From Tipula vernalis (Eukaryota; Arthropoda; Insecta; Diptera; Tipulidae): a DNA stretch of 64,000 nt. The translations under genes and the position numbers were made by a program. This document shows positions 1 through 12,125 of the stretch, piece by piece; the first letter of the stretch is position 1, and every line of letters starts with the position of its first letter. The notes below the pieces were generated by a model that ran no database searches, was not told the DNA's origin, and saw only the letters and a program-made list of their open reading frames with translations. Location: the NCBI GenBank assembly GCA_958295665.1, contig OY282560.1:311841236-311905235 (forward strand), in the 5' to 3' direction.

Positions 1-1120
1 AATATGTTTACGTTGCAATGAAGTTAAATATTTTATTTTTTTAATAATGAAATCGATTTTTATAGTATTTCAAAGAAATAAAAGTCAAAGTTCCTTTCTA
101 TATCCAAGCAAAAGTTCCTTTAGGCTGAGATTCTGAACTTACAACTACGAAAATAAGTGTCGTTTGTGTTAGTGAGTTTATTGTGTATGGGGTGGAATTT
201 TGTTTGTCACTCACTTAATAAATATGGAACTATTTTCTAATTGAAAATATTTCTACCATTGTAAAAATTGGCGCTGTATGACATGGTATGCTTTACTAAA
301 TCTTAGTCAAAATAACATACACAAATATTGTTGTTTACCGAAATAATGTTTTATAAATTCCTGCTTTGCCAAAATTCACACTTTTTGTTTTAATATTTTC
401 GAAGATGTTGGGCCTTGTTGACCGCTACTTGTGCCTTTTAAATCACTTTGTTTTATTGCATCACTTTGTTTATCATTGTAAACGAGAATTGAAATTAAAA
501 TTATCCAGAAAATGTAGATTTAATATTAAAATTAAAATGGAATTCTCAATTTTCCAAAATAAATGATTACGAAAATTATTTCGCCTTGTGTTGTATGTAT
601 GACAAGTATGTTTGATAAATATAAACATTTTGATGACGGTCGTATTAAATGAAGTAATCAATTCGTTTGCCTAATAAACAAGCACTTTTATTATTTATTT
701 TATTAATACAGTATATTTTATGAGCAATATATAAATTATTAAAGTAGGCATTTGATTATAAATCAATATTTACATGCAAATGTCAAAATATAGATTATTT
801 TTATAAAACCAGATGGTTCTTATCTATCTAAGAAATAATACGTATACTAAGATTCCAAAATCTATTTTAGTAAATACACAAACCAAAATAAGCGTTTTAA
901 ACCCAATACTCGAACCATAACAAGTATTTTTGTTTAGCTAAGACTCAATCCAAAATGTAGTTCACATTAATTCCGCTTTTAAAAAAATGGCGTTTTCAAG
1001 TAGTATGGCAATTCTAAATGTGTTTCCTCGCATCAACTCTGCTTAATTATCCAGCAAAAAGGGTTACACCAACCAAAATAGATTTAGTCGACTGTAAATG
1101 GTGCTCCGAAGCATTATATA
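1..1120. other. AT-rich DNA without a recognisable gene
   Basis: All frames are broken by frequent stops. The only short open frames are AT-rich, lysine/phenylalanine/isoleucine-heavy and look like chance. I see no repeat array, tRNA-like fold or transposon motif. Confidence 0.6.
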
Positions 1121-1143
1121 TTGGAAAATGAAGGGAAGGTTTT

Positions 1144-1545
1144 CTTTAAAAGTATTTCTGAAAAGGGGGAATTTACTGCTCTTTCTAGTAATATATTATG
1201 GAAAAGAGTCGGATCATATTCTGAAAAAAGAGAGGAAAATTCTATAACAGTTTTTTGGAAAAAGAGGAACCTACTGCTATTTCTAGTAATATATTATGGA
1301 AAAGAGCCGGCTCTTATATTCTGAAAAATCGGAAGAAAATCCTATAAAAATATTTTTGAAAAGGGGGAACTTACTGCTCCTTCTAGTAGTATATTCTGGA
1401 GAAAGCCGTGTCATATTCTGAAAAAATGGAGGAAAGTTCTATAAAAATATTTTGGAAAAGAGACTATTTCCTGCTCTTTTCTAGATACATATTGAAGAAA
1501 AGTAGGAAATATTTCGAAAAAGGGGTAATTTACAGCTATTTTATG
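1144..1545. repeat. ~100-bp degenerate tandem repeat, about four copies
   Basis: The phrase 'AAGGGGGAAnTTACTGCT...TCTAGTA' followed by 'ATATTATGGAAAAGAG' and 'ATTCTGAAAAA' recurs at about 1162, 1261, 1361 and 1458, with a shorter last unit near 1520. Spacing is 99, 100, 97 and 62 bp. The units differ by scattered substitutions and small indels, so this is an old tandem duplication. Open frames across it (1121-1324 and 1408-1605) exist only because the unit has few stops and are not considered genes. Confidence 0.8.
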
Positions 1546-1560
1546 ATTATTTTATTTTCC

Positions 1561-2110
1561 GAGAAAAGAAATAACCAAATTACCTCCCGATTTTCTATAT
1601 TCTAGAACTTTATCTAAAAATCATTTTAGTAAGTGTCAAATTTCACCATTATCGGTTAACAAATAGCGCAGACAACCTTGACCATCATCGTCATCCTGAA
1701 AACCACTACCATTATCATTATCTCCCATCTTTATCTTCACGACCATGATCATCATCAATACAATCACCATGAAAATCATCATCATCACCGTCATCATCAT
1801 CACCAAGACCATCACCATCTCAATTCCCATCTTCATCAACATGACCATAACCATTATTAATCACCGTTAATCCCATCCTAATTGTTCATATTCCAGATCT
1901 CCTTCTTAAAATCATTTGAGAATCAAACTTCCATAATACACAGGAAATTTAATCATAATCGGCTGAAAAATAGCCAAGTTACACGCAAATTTTCCATATT
2001 CATAAACTTCCATCCAAAAATCGTTTAACAATCGCATTTTCATGTTACCTGTCTAATTTCATCAAAATCGTTTAAGAAATAACTAAGTTTCATTAATTTC
2101 ATTGTAGTCT
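1561..2110. repeat. Diverged repeated segments flanking the CAT-rich block
   Basis: On either side of the CAT/ATC block are related phrases. About 1565-1670 reads 'AAATAACCAAATTAC', then 'TTTTCTATATTCTAGAACTT', then 'ATCGGTTAACAAATAGC'. About 1955-2095 reads 'ATCGGCTGAAAAATAGCC', then 'TTTTCCATATTCATAAACTT', then 'AATCGTTTAAGAAATAAC'. This looks like an old tandem unit split by expansion of the trinucleotide-rich tract. The family is not identified. Confidence 0.4.
1676..1860. repeat. CAT/ATC-rich low-complexity tract
   Basis: An imperfect CAT/ATC/CAC trinucleotide tract with interruptions such as 'CATCATCATCACCAAGACC'. It gives a histidine/aspartate-rich frame on the plus strand and a methionine/valine-rich frame on the minus strand. 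Neither has flanking coding signal, so I read this as an imperfect microsatellite rather than a gene. Confidence 0.85.
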
Positions 2111-3039
2111 TCAGAGCACAAACAATGCATGGAATTAAATTTATGATCATAGATACAATGAATCAAGGAAATCTGATCAGAATTTTACAGTGGACCAATA
2201 CTAAGATTATTACTAATTTGGCGTGCATCCTGTACTATAGGATAGGAGTTAAAGCAATGAGAGAGAATGTAGAGTAATTTCAACAATATGATTCGAACTA
2301 TTGAAATTCGAAAGTAGAACTAAGATAAGAAACGAATGTACGAAGTTTATTTGAGCTAGATTTGGCTGGTTTATTTGAGCTAGGTTACGTCAGGTTGGAT
2401 TTAATTAGGTTAGACAAAAGTTACCGCTGGCTTTTTCAAATAACAATGGGTCTCCAGGATTGGTTTGGCGGATTTAACGCTTGTTATTCAAAAAAAGAAA
2501 AATTTTCACAGTTTTTAGAAAATTTGTGAATACATAAAGTTTAGTTGTCTAACAAAAAATAGACCAATTGAAATTCTAATAACTAAGTTTAGTGAATAAC
2601 TTCTAAAAAAAATTGGATAAAATAAGAATTTATTTTAAAGACGAGAAATCGAGGGACTAAAATAACACAGCTTTCTAGAAGTAACGGTGGTGTGTGAAGA
2701 TCAATTAAATATTCATGATAGACATATTCTACAACTCTAAATAGTTGAATTATAAAGTTTCTCGGAAAAATAATTAACTTTCTAAATTTCTGGAAGTAAG
2801 TCCGAAAAAACTAAACTCTAAAACTCTTAAATTTTCATATTCTAAAACATTAAAATAACGGAATTCAAATTTTTTAAGTTTATAGTTGCTCATTTAGCGG
2901 ATCTTTTGATTACCAGTAAACGGTAAATAGAAATGAAATTTACAGGTTTATTTTGAAAAACTACACATTTTAAATACAAGGGAAAAGCGAATGACAATGA
3001 TAGTGGAAATTGTCGCTTCCCGATTTCAAATCCGCTTTT
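2111..3039. other. No recognisable feature
   Basis: AT-rich sequence with dense stops in all frames. There is a short repeat of 'TTTATTTGAGCTAG' at about 2346-2385, but no gene, RNA or element signature. Confidence 0.5.
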
Positions 3040-3640
3040 TTTTTAAATTTCTCGAGATTTTTGGAGTTTATCATGGAAATGAGATTCGTGATGTTTGAGG
3101 CTTATGAAACAGTCAGGTTATTCGAGATTTTCGAGATTATTCGAGTATGTTTGAGATTGTAATAGGGTGTATTTGATAGTTCAATGTGATTCGTGAATTT
3201 TAGAGCCTATTCAAAGATCGTGATTGTTCGATATTTAAAAAAATACCGCATAAGGTTCGAGCGTTCTATACTTATTGCATATCGTTTTGTTGAGCTTAGC
3301 CTTAACTTGCTTAGTAGGATTAGTAAGATTACATAAGTTACTTGACAAATAATTCCATATTAACATGAATTTTCGGAATTTTTCAAAATTTTCGTGGGTT
3401 TTCCAGATTTTTACAGTTTTTCCCATATTATTCATTAATATCCAGATTTTTCGGTATTATTGAAATTGTTCGAGATCAATCACATAATATAGAGATTTTT
3501 CGAATTTTTATGGGCTAATCAAGATTATTTCGCGGTTTATTCTAGATTTCCTAAGTTTTTCGACATTGCTAGCGTTATTCAAAATTGTTAAAGATTTTCA
3601 AATTTATTCGAATTTTGTATGGCACCTGTCTTGCGCCTGC
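3040..3640. repeat. Degenerate TTCGAGATT-type simple repeat
   Basis: The words TTCGAGATT, TTCGAGTAT, TTCGAAATT and TTTTTCGAATT recur irregularly from about 3048 to 3620, for example 'TTATTCGAGATTTTCGAG' at about 3119. There is no fixed period, which suggests an old, diverged short-unit satellite. A 66-codon minus-strand open frame inside (3235-3435) has no family signature. Confidence 0.55.
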
Positions 3641-4009
3641 ATAGCTTTGAGTTGTAAGTACTTGCAAAGTTACATATATACAAAAAAGTAGATTAAAAGA
3701 TTTTTTGAGATTATGCCAAAATTTCGATATTTCTGATTTCCTGTAGGTTATTCGAAATTATTCATCTATGTCCAGGTTATTTACGTTGTTCATGGTGGTG
3801 ATTGGCCCGTATAGGATTCTCTTTGGTTTTACATACATTCAAATGACTCACGTTCTGTTTCTTATACTTTTGAACGATGGCCCGAATATGTCCTGAAAAT
3901 TAATCTGAATAAACCAATTGGTTTTCTTACACATGGAACGTTCGAAAATGGAAACAGATTTTGGATGAAGGATATTTACATTGAGAACAAATATTCTGAT
4001 CTTTTCCAA
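3641..4009. other. No recognisable feature
   Basis: AT-rich spacer between the TTCGAGATT-rich stretch and the ~250-bp array. No coding or RNA signal seen. Confidence 0.5.
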
Positions 4010-5700
4010 AAAATACCCTTTGTAATATCAAATTTTTAAGGAAAATGATTTGAGTTGAAAAGCTTCAATAAGTGAAAGCTGTTAAAACTTAAAGTTCTTG
4101 ACATTTGTTGCAAATACATAATTTATACTCACAAAACGAAAGATAGAATTTATGGAAAGGCACAAACTTACCGAGAAAGTATAAATAAATTATCAAGCTT
4201 AAAGCTCATTGAGAACAAATACTCTAAATTAACCCCAAAATACCACCTTCCTTTATAGTATCAAATTTGAAAGTGAAAATGTTTGGTTTGAAAAGCTCTT
4301 AAAACTAAAAGCTCTTAATAATTTACATTAATCACAAATATTCTAATTCCTACCCAAAGTTCCGTCATACCTTATGATATGAAATTTCGAAGCAAAATGG
4401 TTAGTTTAAAAAGCTTCGATAAGTGAAAGCTCTTTTAACTAAAGTTCTTGACAATTTTTTCAAATACATAATTTATTCTCATAAAATATTTTATTAAAAC
4501 CCTGAAATTATTTTAAAGCTCAAAAATGTTAAGTTCAAACCCAAAAAAATTTATTAATTGTCAAGCTAAAAGCTTATTGAAAACAAATATTCTAAATTTA
4601 TTCCAAAATCCCTACATCCTTTAAATTATCAAATTTCAGAATAAAAAATAAATTATTTGAGTTAAAAAGCTTCGATACGTGAAAGCTCCTAAAACGAAAA
4701 GTTCGAAACTTTTTTCATATACATACATAATTTATGTTTATAAAATCTTTCAACAAAAACCTCAAATTATGAAAAAGTTCACAATTGTTAAGTTCAAACC
4801 CAAAAAGTATAAATTAATTATCAAGCTTAAAGCTCATTGGAGACAAACTTTCTAAATTTATCTTAAAATTCCGTTACAAAGGGTAACGGGATTTTGGGAT
4901 AAATTGTTTAAAATGTTTCGATCAGTGAAAGCTCTTAAAACTAAAAGCTCTTGAAACTTTTTGCAAATACTTATTTTTTGCACATAAAACATTGTAACAC
5001 AATCCTAAAATTAATAAAAGACTCAGAAATGTTAAGTTTAAACGCAAATACATAGTATAAGTTAATTATGAAGCTTAAAGCTCTTAAATTTAGAACACAA
5101 GTATTCTAAATTTATCCAAAAATACCACCTACAAAAGAAGGTGGCATTTGCCCAATATATCCAATTTTAGAGTTAAATGGTTTGGTTTGAAAACCTCTTA
5201 AAACTAAAAGCTTTTGATGATTGATGATTAAATTTGAGAACAAATATTAAAAACCTTAATTATTAAAAATTCTCAAAAATATTAAGTTCAAACCCTAAAG
5301 GTATAAATTAAGTATCAAGCTTAAAGCTCATTGAAAGCAAATTTTCTAAATTTATCCGAAAGTACCACTTTCTTTTATAATAACAAAGTTTTGTAGTAAA
5401 ATGATTTAGCTTGAAAACCTCTTAAAACTGAAAGCTTTTGACCATTAATGATTAACTTTGAGAATAAATATTCTAAATTTTTTGCCAAAATTCCGTCACC
5501 CTTTATGAAATCATATGTCTGAGTAACATGATTTGGTTAAAACAGATTTGATAATTGAAAGCTTATAAAATTAAAAGTTCTTGATTTTTAAAGTATGAGA
5601 AAGGATCAACGTTAAAAGTTAAGTTAAAACACAAACTTGTTTAAATTAACTATCAAACTTAAAACTAAATGACAATTTTTGCAAATACATATTTTATGCT
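4010..5700. repeat. ~250-bp tandem array rich in AAGCTTAAAGCTC
   Basis: A diverged unit recurs, anchored by 'TCAAGCTTAAAGCTCATTGA'. Anchors lie at about 4193, 4561, 4821, 5069, 5315 and, weakly, 5653, so spacing is ~250 bp with two longer intervals (368 and 338). Each unit also carries 'AACAAATATTCTAAATTTAT', a 'CCAAAATACCACC'-like phrase, 'GGTTTGAAAAGCTCTTAAAA' and 'GTTAAGTTCAAACCC'. No open frame spans it. It shares the AAAGCTT/AAAGCTC vocabulary with the much larger landscape at 22-48 kb, although I could not align the units one to one. Confidence 0.75.
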
Positions 5701-8700
5701 TACACAATTTTTTAACAAAACTTGCGGATAATTCGATATAAGAGAACTTTCAAGAATATTCAAGATACTTTGAAAATTCGAAATTCTTGATATTTTTCAA
5801 ATTATATTTATAAATCGTCAGAGCATTGAGTTGCAAGATGTTTCGTATCATCTACTTTCGAAATCAGATGCTTTTAATTAATGGGAGACTAGACGATAGG
5901 AAGAGATAAGTTTTTCACTAAAAGCTTTACTTGTTCATAGGTACAAGAAGAACTTTTAGGGGCCCAAAATGTTGCGGCGTACCCCGAAATTTGTAGTTAC
6001 GCCACTGAATTCAAGAGTTCTAATATCCTACATACATATATGTATTTATACAAATAGTTGTTTAATTTTGAAATGTCTTAATCCTAAAATTTCCAAATCT
6101 TATAAAACTGGAATATTCTGAAATTCTAAAATTGTAAGATGTTTACTTAACTGCTCTAAAAAATTGCAAAATATTAAAATACTAAGTTTTAATTACTTTT
6201 CTCAGATTATACAAACTTCTTCCGCTAAAGCGAAGCCAAGTTCAAATTCAATCCTGACTAAGATTTAAAGGTTAGGTATAAAATGAAGGGGTCGTTACTA
6301 GGAGTGTTTCTATCACGTCTCACCTTATCAATGTAAGTAAGATGATAAGGATATGGCACCCGAGTGAGGAAAAAAGCAACCACCACTCTATAAAGTAATT
6401 GATAATCAATAGCCATTGGTAAATATATTCGGAAAGAAACTTCAATAAAAATAATAGTGGCTCATTAATATTCAAATGAACCATTGAAGACTATTAGCAT
6501 TAATAATATTAGTTTCTAGTTACATGAATCGCTCACTTATCCTTCCAGAAATTATTATAATTTATTGCTCATTTAATATTCACGCTTGCATGCAAATTTC
6601 AAATTGCCTTTTTCTTCATTTAAATTGCGAATATAAGTTTTCGCATGTGTATGATGAATGAAAATGCGAACGAAAACTGTTTTTGTTCAAGATTTTTGAA
6701 ATTTAAAACTTGATGAAGAGAAAGAGATGAGAGGCTGATAGCCGATTTATGGTTCGCTCAAAGAAGTGATGGGGAAATAAACAAAAAATTTGATTTGTGT
6801 GTTTATCTTGTATTGAAAAAAATCCTAATTTCTTTATAAAAAACAATGCACACATTGTGAATAGTGAATACACAACTCGTGAATACTACTGCACTACGAA
6901 ATCGAAACACAAATTACTGTATCGTTCGAGTAATTACACAATTTATATATAAATTTCACTTGGTTTGCTGATTGTCTTAAAATCGATAAATTATTATCTC
7001 TTATGTAATGGGTATAATAATATACAGTTGAATGATTTTCACCGATAAGAGCTCATCTTCATTTTTATTAACAAAATTCCAACGAAATAAACAAAACAAA
7101 AAAAATTCTGTTATCGAAGGTATGTGTATTATACGCATCCGTTCTTAATGAAAATCGTAGCCATAACACAAAAAAATTATTTAGGCGCATTTGGATGATA
7201 TTCTTGGCATTGTAAATTATTATTCACAATACGGTATCCTATTGCTACATAATATTAAACATAGTCTACAAAATATGATAATATTTTATATTATTCACTA
7301 AGAAAAAAAATAATTACCTATATCTCGTATAATGTGTAGGATGGAAGATCCCAAAAAATTATATTTCTTTCAAAATACGACAAAGCTATATGCAAAAGGA
7401 TTTCAATTTATTTAAAAATAATTTTGCCATAATGGACGAAAAAACATCAACCTTCTTTAAATTGGGTAGATTTCCTTTTTTGCCGTTCACTGGTAATATC
7501 AATTTGTCCTAGTTGGGAGAGTTTTTGTTTGTGACGTCGCTTCATTCAATTCGATAAAATGATTAGTATTTTGTACTTTGTCATGAAGAATAATGGCGAC
7601 TGTTACTTGAAATTATTGAAATATTATTGATTGATTGGAAAGAACCATCGACGTATTTTATAATCAATCAATAAAAATATTTACTTAGTTACTTTTAAAG
7701 TTTTAATTTATATTCTTGAGAATGTAGATGCCCCTTTACCTCTAAATGTCAATTTAATTCGATATATTGTTATAGAATGAGTGATAGTATTTACAAAATC
7801 AAATTTTTCGAACCTTTTCGATAATAGGTTGAATATTATATGTACATAATATATGTATAAACGAGTAAAATGAATTTCCAATACACTTAAGGAGGTTAGA
7901 GACGAATTTTATGTGAATGCTAGCAAAAAGCTTCCAGGAATATTTTCCATTTCTAAACCAATCTTTTACGAACTCCGTCGAAGGAGTTTGACAATTCTTC
8001 AGCCTTGAAAGTTAATAAGTAAACAATTGCATTCCTTAGACATCTTGAAATGTATTAATCATTTTAATGAGGTTTTCTTAATTTTAAAAAAAGGCGAAGC
8101 CGTTAGCAATGGTTAACAAATTTTTCTAAATTAAAAGCGTTAAATCATTAAATTTCTTGACGCTAAAAAAAAAATTGAAGAGCTTTCAGAATATAGAGTA
8201 GTAGTAATAGATTTTATTATAATTTTGATATTTTTTAATACAAAGCTTTGCGACTTACTTTAAAGCACAGATACAGCAGATTATTTATTCCTATTAGAAA
8301 ATTATTGTTGAAATTGTAATTAAAAGTGGTTTGATTGATATCAGAATTGGTACTAGGTAGCGAACAACTTCAGAAGTTGGATACTTAAGTTGTTATTGTT
8401 TTTCTTGGTAGAGTTGTAATCCTTGTTTTGTTTCCTTTCAATGTCAACCAGCAGGGCTTTTTTCCGTTGATGTCAAATTTATCGAGATCATTTCTGATCT
8501 CGTGATTCAGTCGCTTTCTACACGTGGCTCCCTCTCTTTGATGGGACATCATTAATATAATTCGTCAATTATTTTTCCCAAAATATGTACGTTTGACAAA
8601 CCTTTAGAGTTAAAAATTATCGCAAACGAGTTCTTTTTTTAAAATATAAAATTTAATATTCAGGGGGAGGGGGAGGAGCGGGTTGGAAGAGTTAGTTTAG

Positions 8701-9184
8701 TTTTAAATTTCTATAGTTAATTTTTAGCTTTCCAAATTGCTCCTTATTGAAATACGTTAAATGGAATTTGGAAGTTTGATGGACATTTGGAGGAATACAA
8801 ACAAACGAATGCTTGTTTATTTTAATTTATTGAAATTTTAGAGACAACCTTCAAGATTAAACTAATTTGACAGTTGTGGTAGTATACCCGCTTTCCCCTC
8901 CTATCCTTCCCTGAGACTCGAACCAAATACCCCCTGATGCAAACGCAAATCTTTTCTTTTACAGGTTGTTGTTTGCTCATATGACTCATATTTTCGTGAT
9001 ATATTTGGAAAATCCGAAATTTTAGAATAAACTGAGCACTTATTCAATCTTAAAGGGAATTGTTGAATTAATCTCATCAACATATTTCGAACATGGATTT
9101 GAATGGCAGTTCTATTCTTTGAAACTATTTGGTTGGCGATAATGTTTATAGTAATAATTGTCTTTACTGTAAATTTTGTATGCC
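5701..9184. other. Long gene-free stretch
   Basis: AT-rich, stop-rich sequence. Local oddities are a GC-rich island at about 5958-6000 containing GGGGCCC and 'GCGGCGTACCCCG', a TGACGTCG (CRE-like) octamer near 7533, and a G-rich purine run 'GGGGGAGGGGGAGGAGCGGG' at about 8663. None comes with a reading frame or conserved element that I can name. Confidence 0.5.
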
Positions 9185-9225
9185 TAATGCTGTGTGCCTC
9201 AGAAGACTTTTCAAACTAAACTTTT
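9185..9225 (+). repeat. Left arm of a 41-bp perfect inverted repeat
   Basis: Begins TAATGCTGTGTGCCTCAG and ends ACTAAACTTTT. Its exact reverse complement lies at 11,915-11,955. Sequence on both sides of the arms does not match, so the repeat is exactly 41 bp. It encloses a MITE-like hairpin and a gypsy gag-protease remnant. Confidence 0.9.
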
Positions 9226-9410
9226 CAAATTTTGAAGCTTTCGCCATTTCCTCATAGATGCTTGGTGAAGAGGCAGTTTACTAGGTTACTTTTCGACGAC
9301 TTTTCAATTTTTATGACATACAGTTTAAAATACGTAGTCAGTAAAGCCCGGTACACATTGAGAACGAGTAACGAGGACGATATTTCCTTTTTTATCAAAT
9401 TATGTAACAT

Positions 9411-9645
9411 AATTATTAAAATAATAAAAACTGTATGATTTTAATAAACAGTTAAAATATTGTGCATTTACGAAAAATAAAATTTAAAATTTTAACAGTT
9501 TTAATAAAAAATTTCAATTTATCATCGTAAATTAAAACGATAAAATGAAATTTTCTATTAAAACTGTTAAACTTTTAAATTTTATTTTTAGTAAATGCAC
9601 GATATTTTAACTATTGTTATTTAAAATCATACAGTTTTAATAATT
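9411..9645. mobile_element. MITE-like palindromic element, ~235 bp
   Basis: Two ~113-bp arms are near reverse complements around a short AT loop at about 9528-9540. The left arm has 'ACTGTATGATTTTAA', 'GTTAAAATATTGTGCATTTA' and 'TTTAACAGTTTTAATA'. The right arm has their complements in reverse order ending 'AATCATACAGTTTTAATAA'. Differences are a small insertion near the left tip and a few substitutions. Size, AT content and hairpin form fit a foldback or MITE-type non-autonomous element. No target duplication is clear and the family is unknown. Confidence 0.7.
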
Positions 9646-9787
9646 TTCTGACATAATTCAGTTTATAAGCAATCGGTTTCTCATCGGTCAGCTCAATATG
9701 CATTTTTATGTTTGGACTTGGCGTTCCCTTCTCTGGATTTTAGTTTACTACCAATAATCGAATTTAGCGGAAGTTCTCCACGCTCAA

Positions 9788-10965
9788 TCACCATTGAAAC
9801 GTTTCCCGGAATGAATTTTCTCTACCCAATAAAAAGTCAACTGGCAATATTCCATCAGGAACTATGTGAATTATGGTCTCATATACTTCATCCTCTATTT
9901 TTAGCTTTGCTTTAAACCTATACCTACGGTTAGTACATCTCTGGATCCCGCACCATGAAATATAGTGCACTCCTCGCTTAATTTGCAAATGCCCGTTCCA
10001 ATGAATTTTTTATGTGACATTAACTAATGTCGCTTCCGGTATCAACTAGTGCACAAAGTTCCTTTCCATTGAACATTACATTTTTGATAGCTTTAGATGA
10101 ACAATCATCCTGATTGTCTAAGGCTGCACAAGATTTAGAACTTAGAACTATCAGATTTTTTCGCCCAATCTTTTTCTAGATGCCCGGTTCCAGTACAGTT
10201 GTAACATCTGGGCATTCTTCTGAATCTATTTGACTTTTTGTTCTCAATTGGCTTTGTTGTTACGCGATTTCTTCATAAATTACGAGTTTACTTTTGAAAT
10301 CATTTATAGAGGTTGATCCATATAAAATCGCCTTATTATGTTCATAATCGATTATTCCACTTACACAGTAATCAATTATCGAAGCATCTTCCAAGTTGCC
10401 GGTTTGACCTAGTTCATGCAAAGCGCTTAAATAATTTTTGAAAGCCACAGCAGAATTCACTTTCTTTTTGAACTCGTTGAATAAATGTGTGATTAGATTT
10501 TCCCAGGTATCAGTAACCGCCAAACGTAAACTGTCTTTTGCTGTTCCAGTAAACAGTATTTTTGAATAAATAACTTTCTGTTCAGCATTCCATTTCATAC
10601 ATACAGCATCTTCGACATCCTGAATCTATTTCTCGACGGGATAATCATCCTCCCCGCTAAACTTTGAAAGCGATTCTTCGACATCTCTAAAACTTAAGCA
10701 AGCTCCAGGAGTAGGCACGATAATACATTTTACCTTTCAGCGCCATCTCCCGTGTTCGTAACTCTTCTAACTAGGTATTATCTTCCTGTTGGTTGCCATT
10801 AAGTTCGCTAGCATGTCACCACCCTCCATCATAGTGCTGCTTTTTGGTTCGTTCAATAGCACTGTATTATTTGAATTCACCGACTCAATATTCGCGACTC
10901 TTCTAAACATTTCCATCATCTTACGCATAAAAGCGTCCTGAATTTCAGGTTAATTATGAAGATTT
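9788..10965 (-). pseudogene. Decayed Ty3/gypsy gag-protease remnant
   Basis: Read on the minus strand, a methionine-rich N-terminal gag piece (from ~10,955) leads into 'FSGEDDYPVEK', a stop where tryptophan is expected, then a 112-codon open gag segment (10,598-10,260). Next is a single zinc knuckle (C-Y-N-C...GH at ~10,235-10,170) whose last cysteine position reads tryptophan. Then comes a retropepsin start ('ALVDTGSDIS', ~10,060-10,025), a frame break, and the protease flap/C-terminal part with 'GILPVDFLLGRE' (9,988-9,788). Gag packages element RNA and the aspartic protease would cut the polyprotein. Stops and frameshifts make this non-functional. No reverse transcriptase follows: the sequence ends at the hairpin at 9.4-9.65 kb. 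Confidence 0.8.
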
Positions 10966-11052
10966 TTTTTTTTCGGCCTATCTCAGTTAAAATTTCTTAA
11001 TAATTTGTTATATAACAGCAATCCTCACTTTCAGCCCCAAAATCAAAATCGT

Positions 11053-11257
11053 CCTTGGTACAAAATACGGTACTTTATATTTCTCGACTCACAAATTCGG
11101 CGATCCTAGAACCGTTCTGATTTTATCTTTGATCTTCGCCAAATTAAAACTACTTACAACAGCACCTATTTTTAAATATCACGAGTATTACTTTTGCCGT
11201 TAAATACGGCCTTGGTACAAAATACGGTACTTTATATTTCTCGACTCACGAATTCGG
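11053..11257. repeat. 157-bp direct duplication in the gypsy leader
   Basis: The segment starting CCTTGGTACAAAATACGGTA and continuing through 'TTTCTCGACTCAC' occurs at 11,053-11,100 and again at 11,210-11,257 with one mismatch (A/G before AATTCGG). It lies between the gag remnant and the primer site, that is, in the untranslated leader of the same element. Confidence 0.85.
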
Positions 11258-11541
11258 TGTTATTCCACGGCACTTTATATCACCACAAATCTTGGTATAC
11301 GGAAAATCTCTCACGGAGATAAAAATTTGCTAAAACTATATTAACTTCACGATAAAGTTTTATACACGTTAATCACCACAAACTTAAATGTTTAATCGGT
11401 CGGTTTTCCCTTTTTGCAACACAACGTCTTAAACGCACCAAAACTAAACCAAAACGTACAAAACTACACATTTGCTTCAAGAAAACTCAATAGGTTAAGG
11501 AATTTCCTTAATAAATGTTGCTCAAAACTACCCGCTGATCG

Positions 11542-11559
11542 ATCCCGGTTGAGCCCCAA
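11542..11559 (-). other. Probable tRNA primer-binding site of the gypsy remnant
   Basis: On the minus strand TTGGGGCTCAACCGGGAT lies just inside a 'CTACA' that could be the 3' end of an LTR. It resembles the tRNA-Pro-type primer site (TGGGGGCTCGTCCGGGAT) at 15 of 18 positions. Position upstream of the leader and gag supports the reading. Decay makes the tRNA assignment tentative. Confidence 0.5.
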
Positions 11560-11561
11560 AG

Positions 11562-11914
11562 TGTAGAGTTTAATTAGTTTTTAAGAAAAAAGCACGAGTT
11601 GTTGTTGTTGTTAATAATCGTTTTACATAACAGGAATAATATATAAAGCAATTATACAATTTAAATATAACATAAAATACGATACAGGCTGTATCCTAAT
11701 TGAGTTGAACAAATTCGGATACCTTAAATCCTACATATTATATATAAATCTTATTTTGAATTACATACTTTTAATAAACAACTCGATTTAGTTTTTTATT
11801 AGACGTCATTTATTTAAACGAGACATTGAAAAGTTTAGTTGGCTATAAGGCACAATTGAATACTTTTAACCTACTGACATCTATTTAAGTATTGCATGAA
11901 TTACTGCGTCTTAC
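11562..11914 (-). mobile_element. Possible 5' LTR of the gypsy remnant
   Basis: On the minus strand the sequence just upstream of the primer site ends in CTACA, as an LTR should end in CA. The upstream LTR boundary is not identifiable because no second LTR copy remains in the window. The stretch holds a TTG/GTT microsatellite at about 11,628-11,642. Confidence 0.25.
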
Positions 11915-11955
11915 AAAAGTTTAGTTTGAAAAGTCTTCTGAGGCACACAGCATTA
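11915..11955 (-). repeat. Right arm of the 41-bp perfect inverted repeat
   Basis: Exact reverse complement of 9,185-9,225 (reads AAAAGTTTAGTTTGAAAAGT on the plus strand). The two arms are 2.7 kb apart. Confidence 0.9.
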
Positions 11956-12125
11956 GTATCATATTCCATTACATGGAAATACGGATTCGCAAGTGTACGT
12001 GCTGCCTCCTCGTGGCAACCACTGGTAACTGTTTCCACTTGCTACATTTTTGGCCATTTGGCACAGGCTAAAGTACGGCGCTAAAGGAGAAACCCTTGAC
12101 AAAAAACACTAATCTAAGGTAGAAC

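Noticed and set aside
1636..1860. Histidine/aspartate-rich and methionine-rich open frames on both strands
   Set aside because: They arise from the CAT/ATC low-complexity tract. No flanking coding sequence.
3040..5700. CRISPR-like array of repeats
   Set aside because: Repeats are diverged, with no constant spacers and a eukaryotic context.
8895..8960. tRNA-like B box on the minus strand (GGTTCGAGTCT), possible tRNA or SINE
   Set aside because: No A box at the right distance and no cloverleaf can be drawn.
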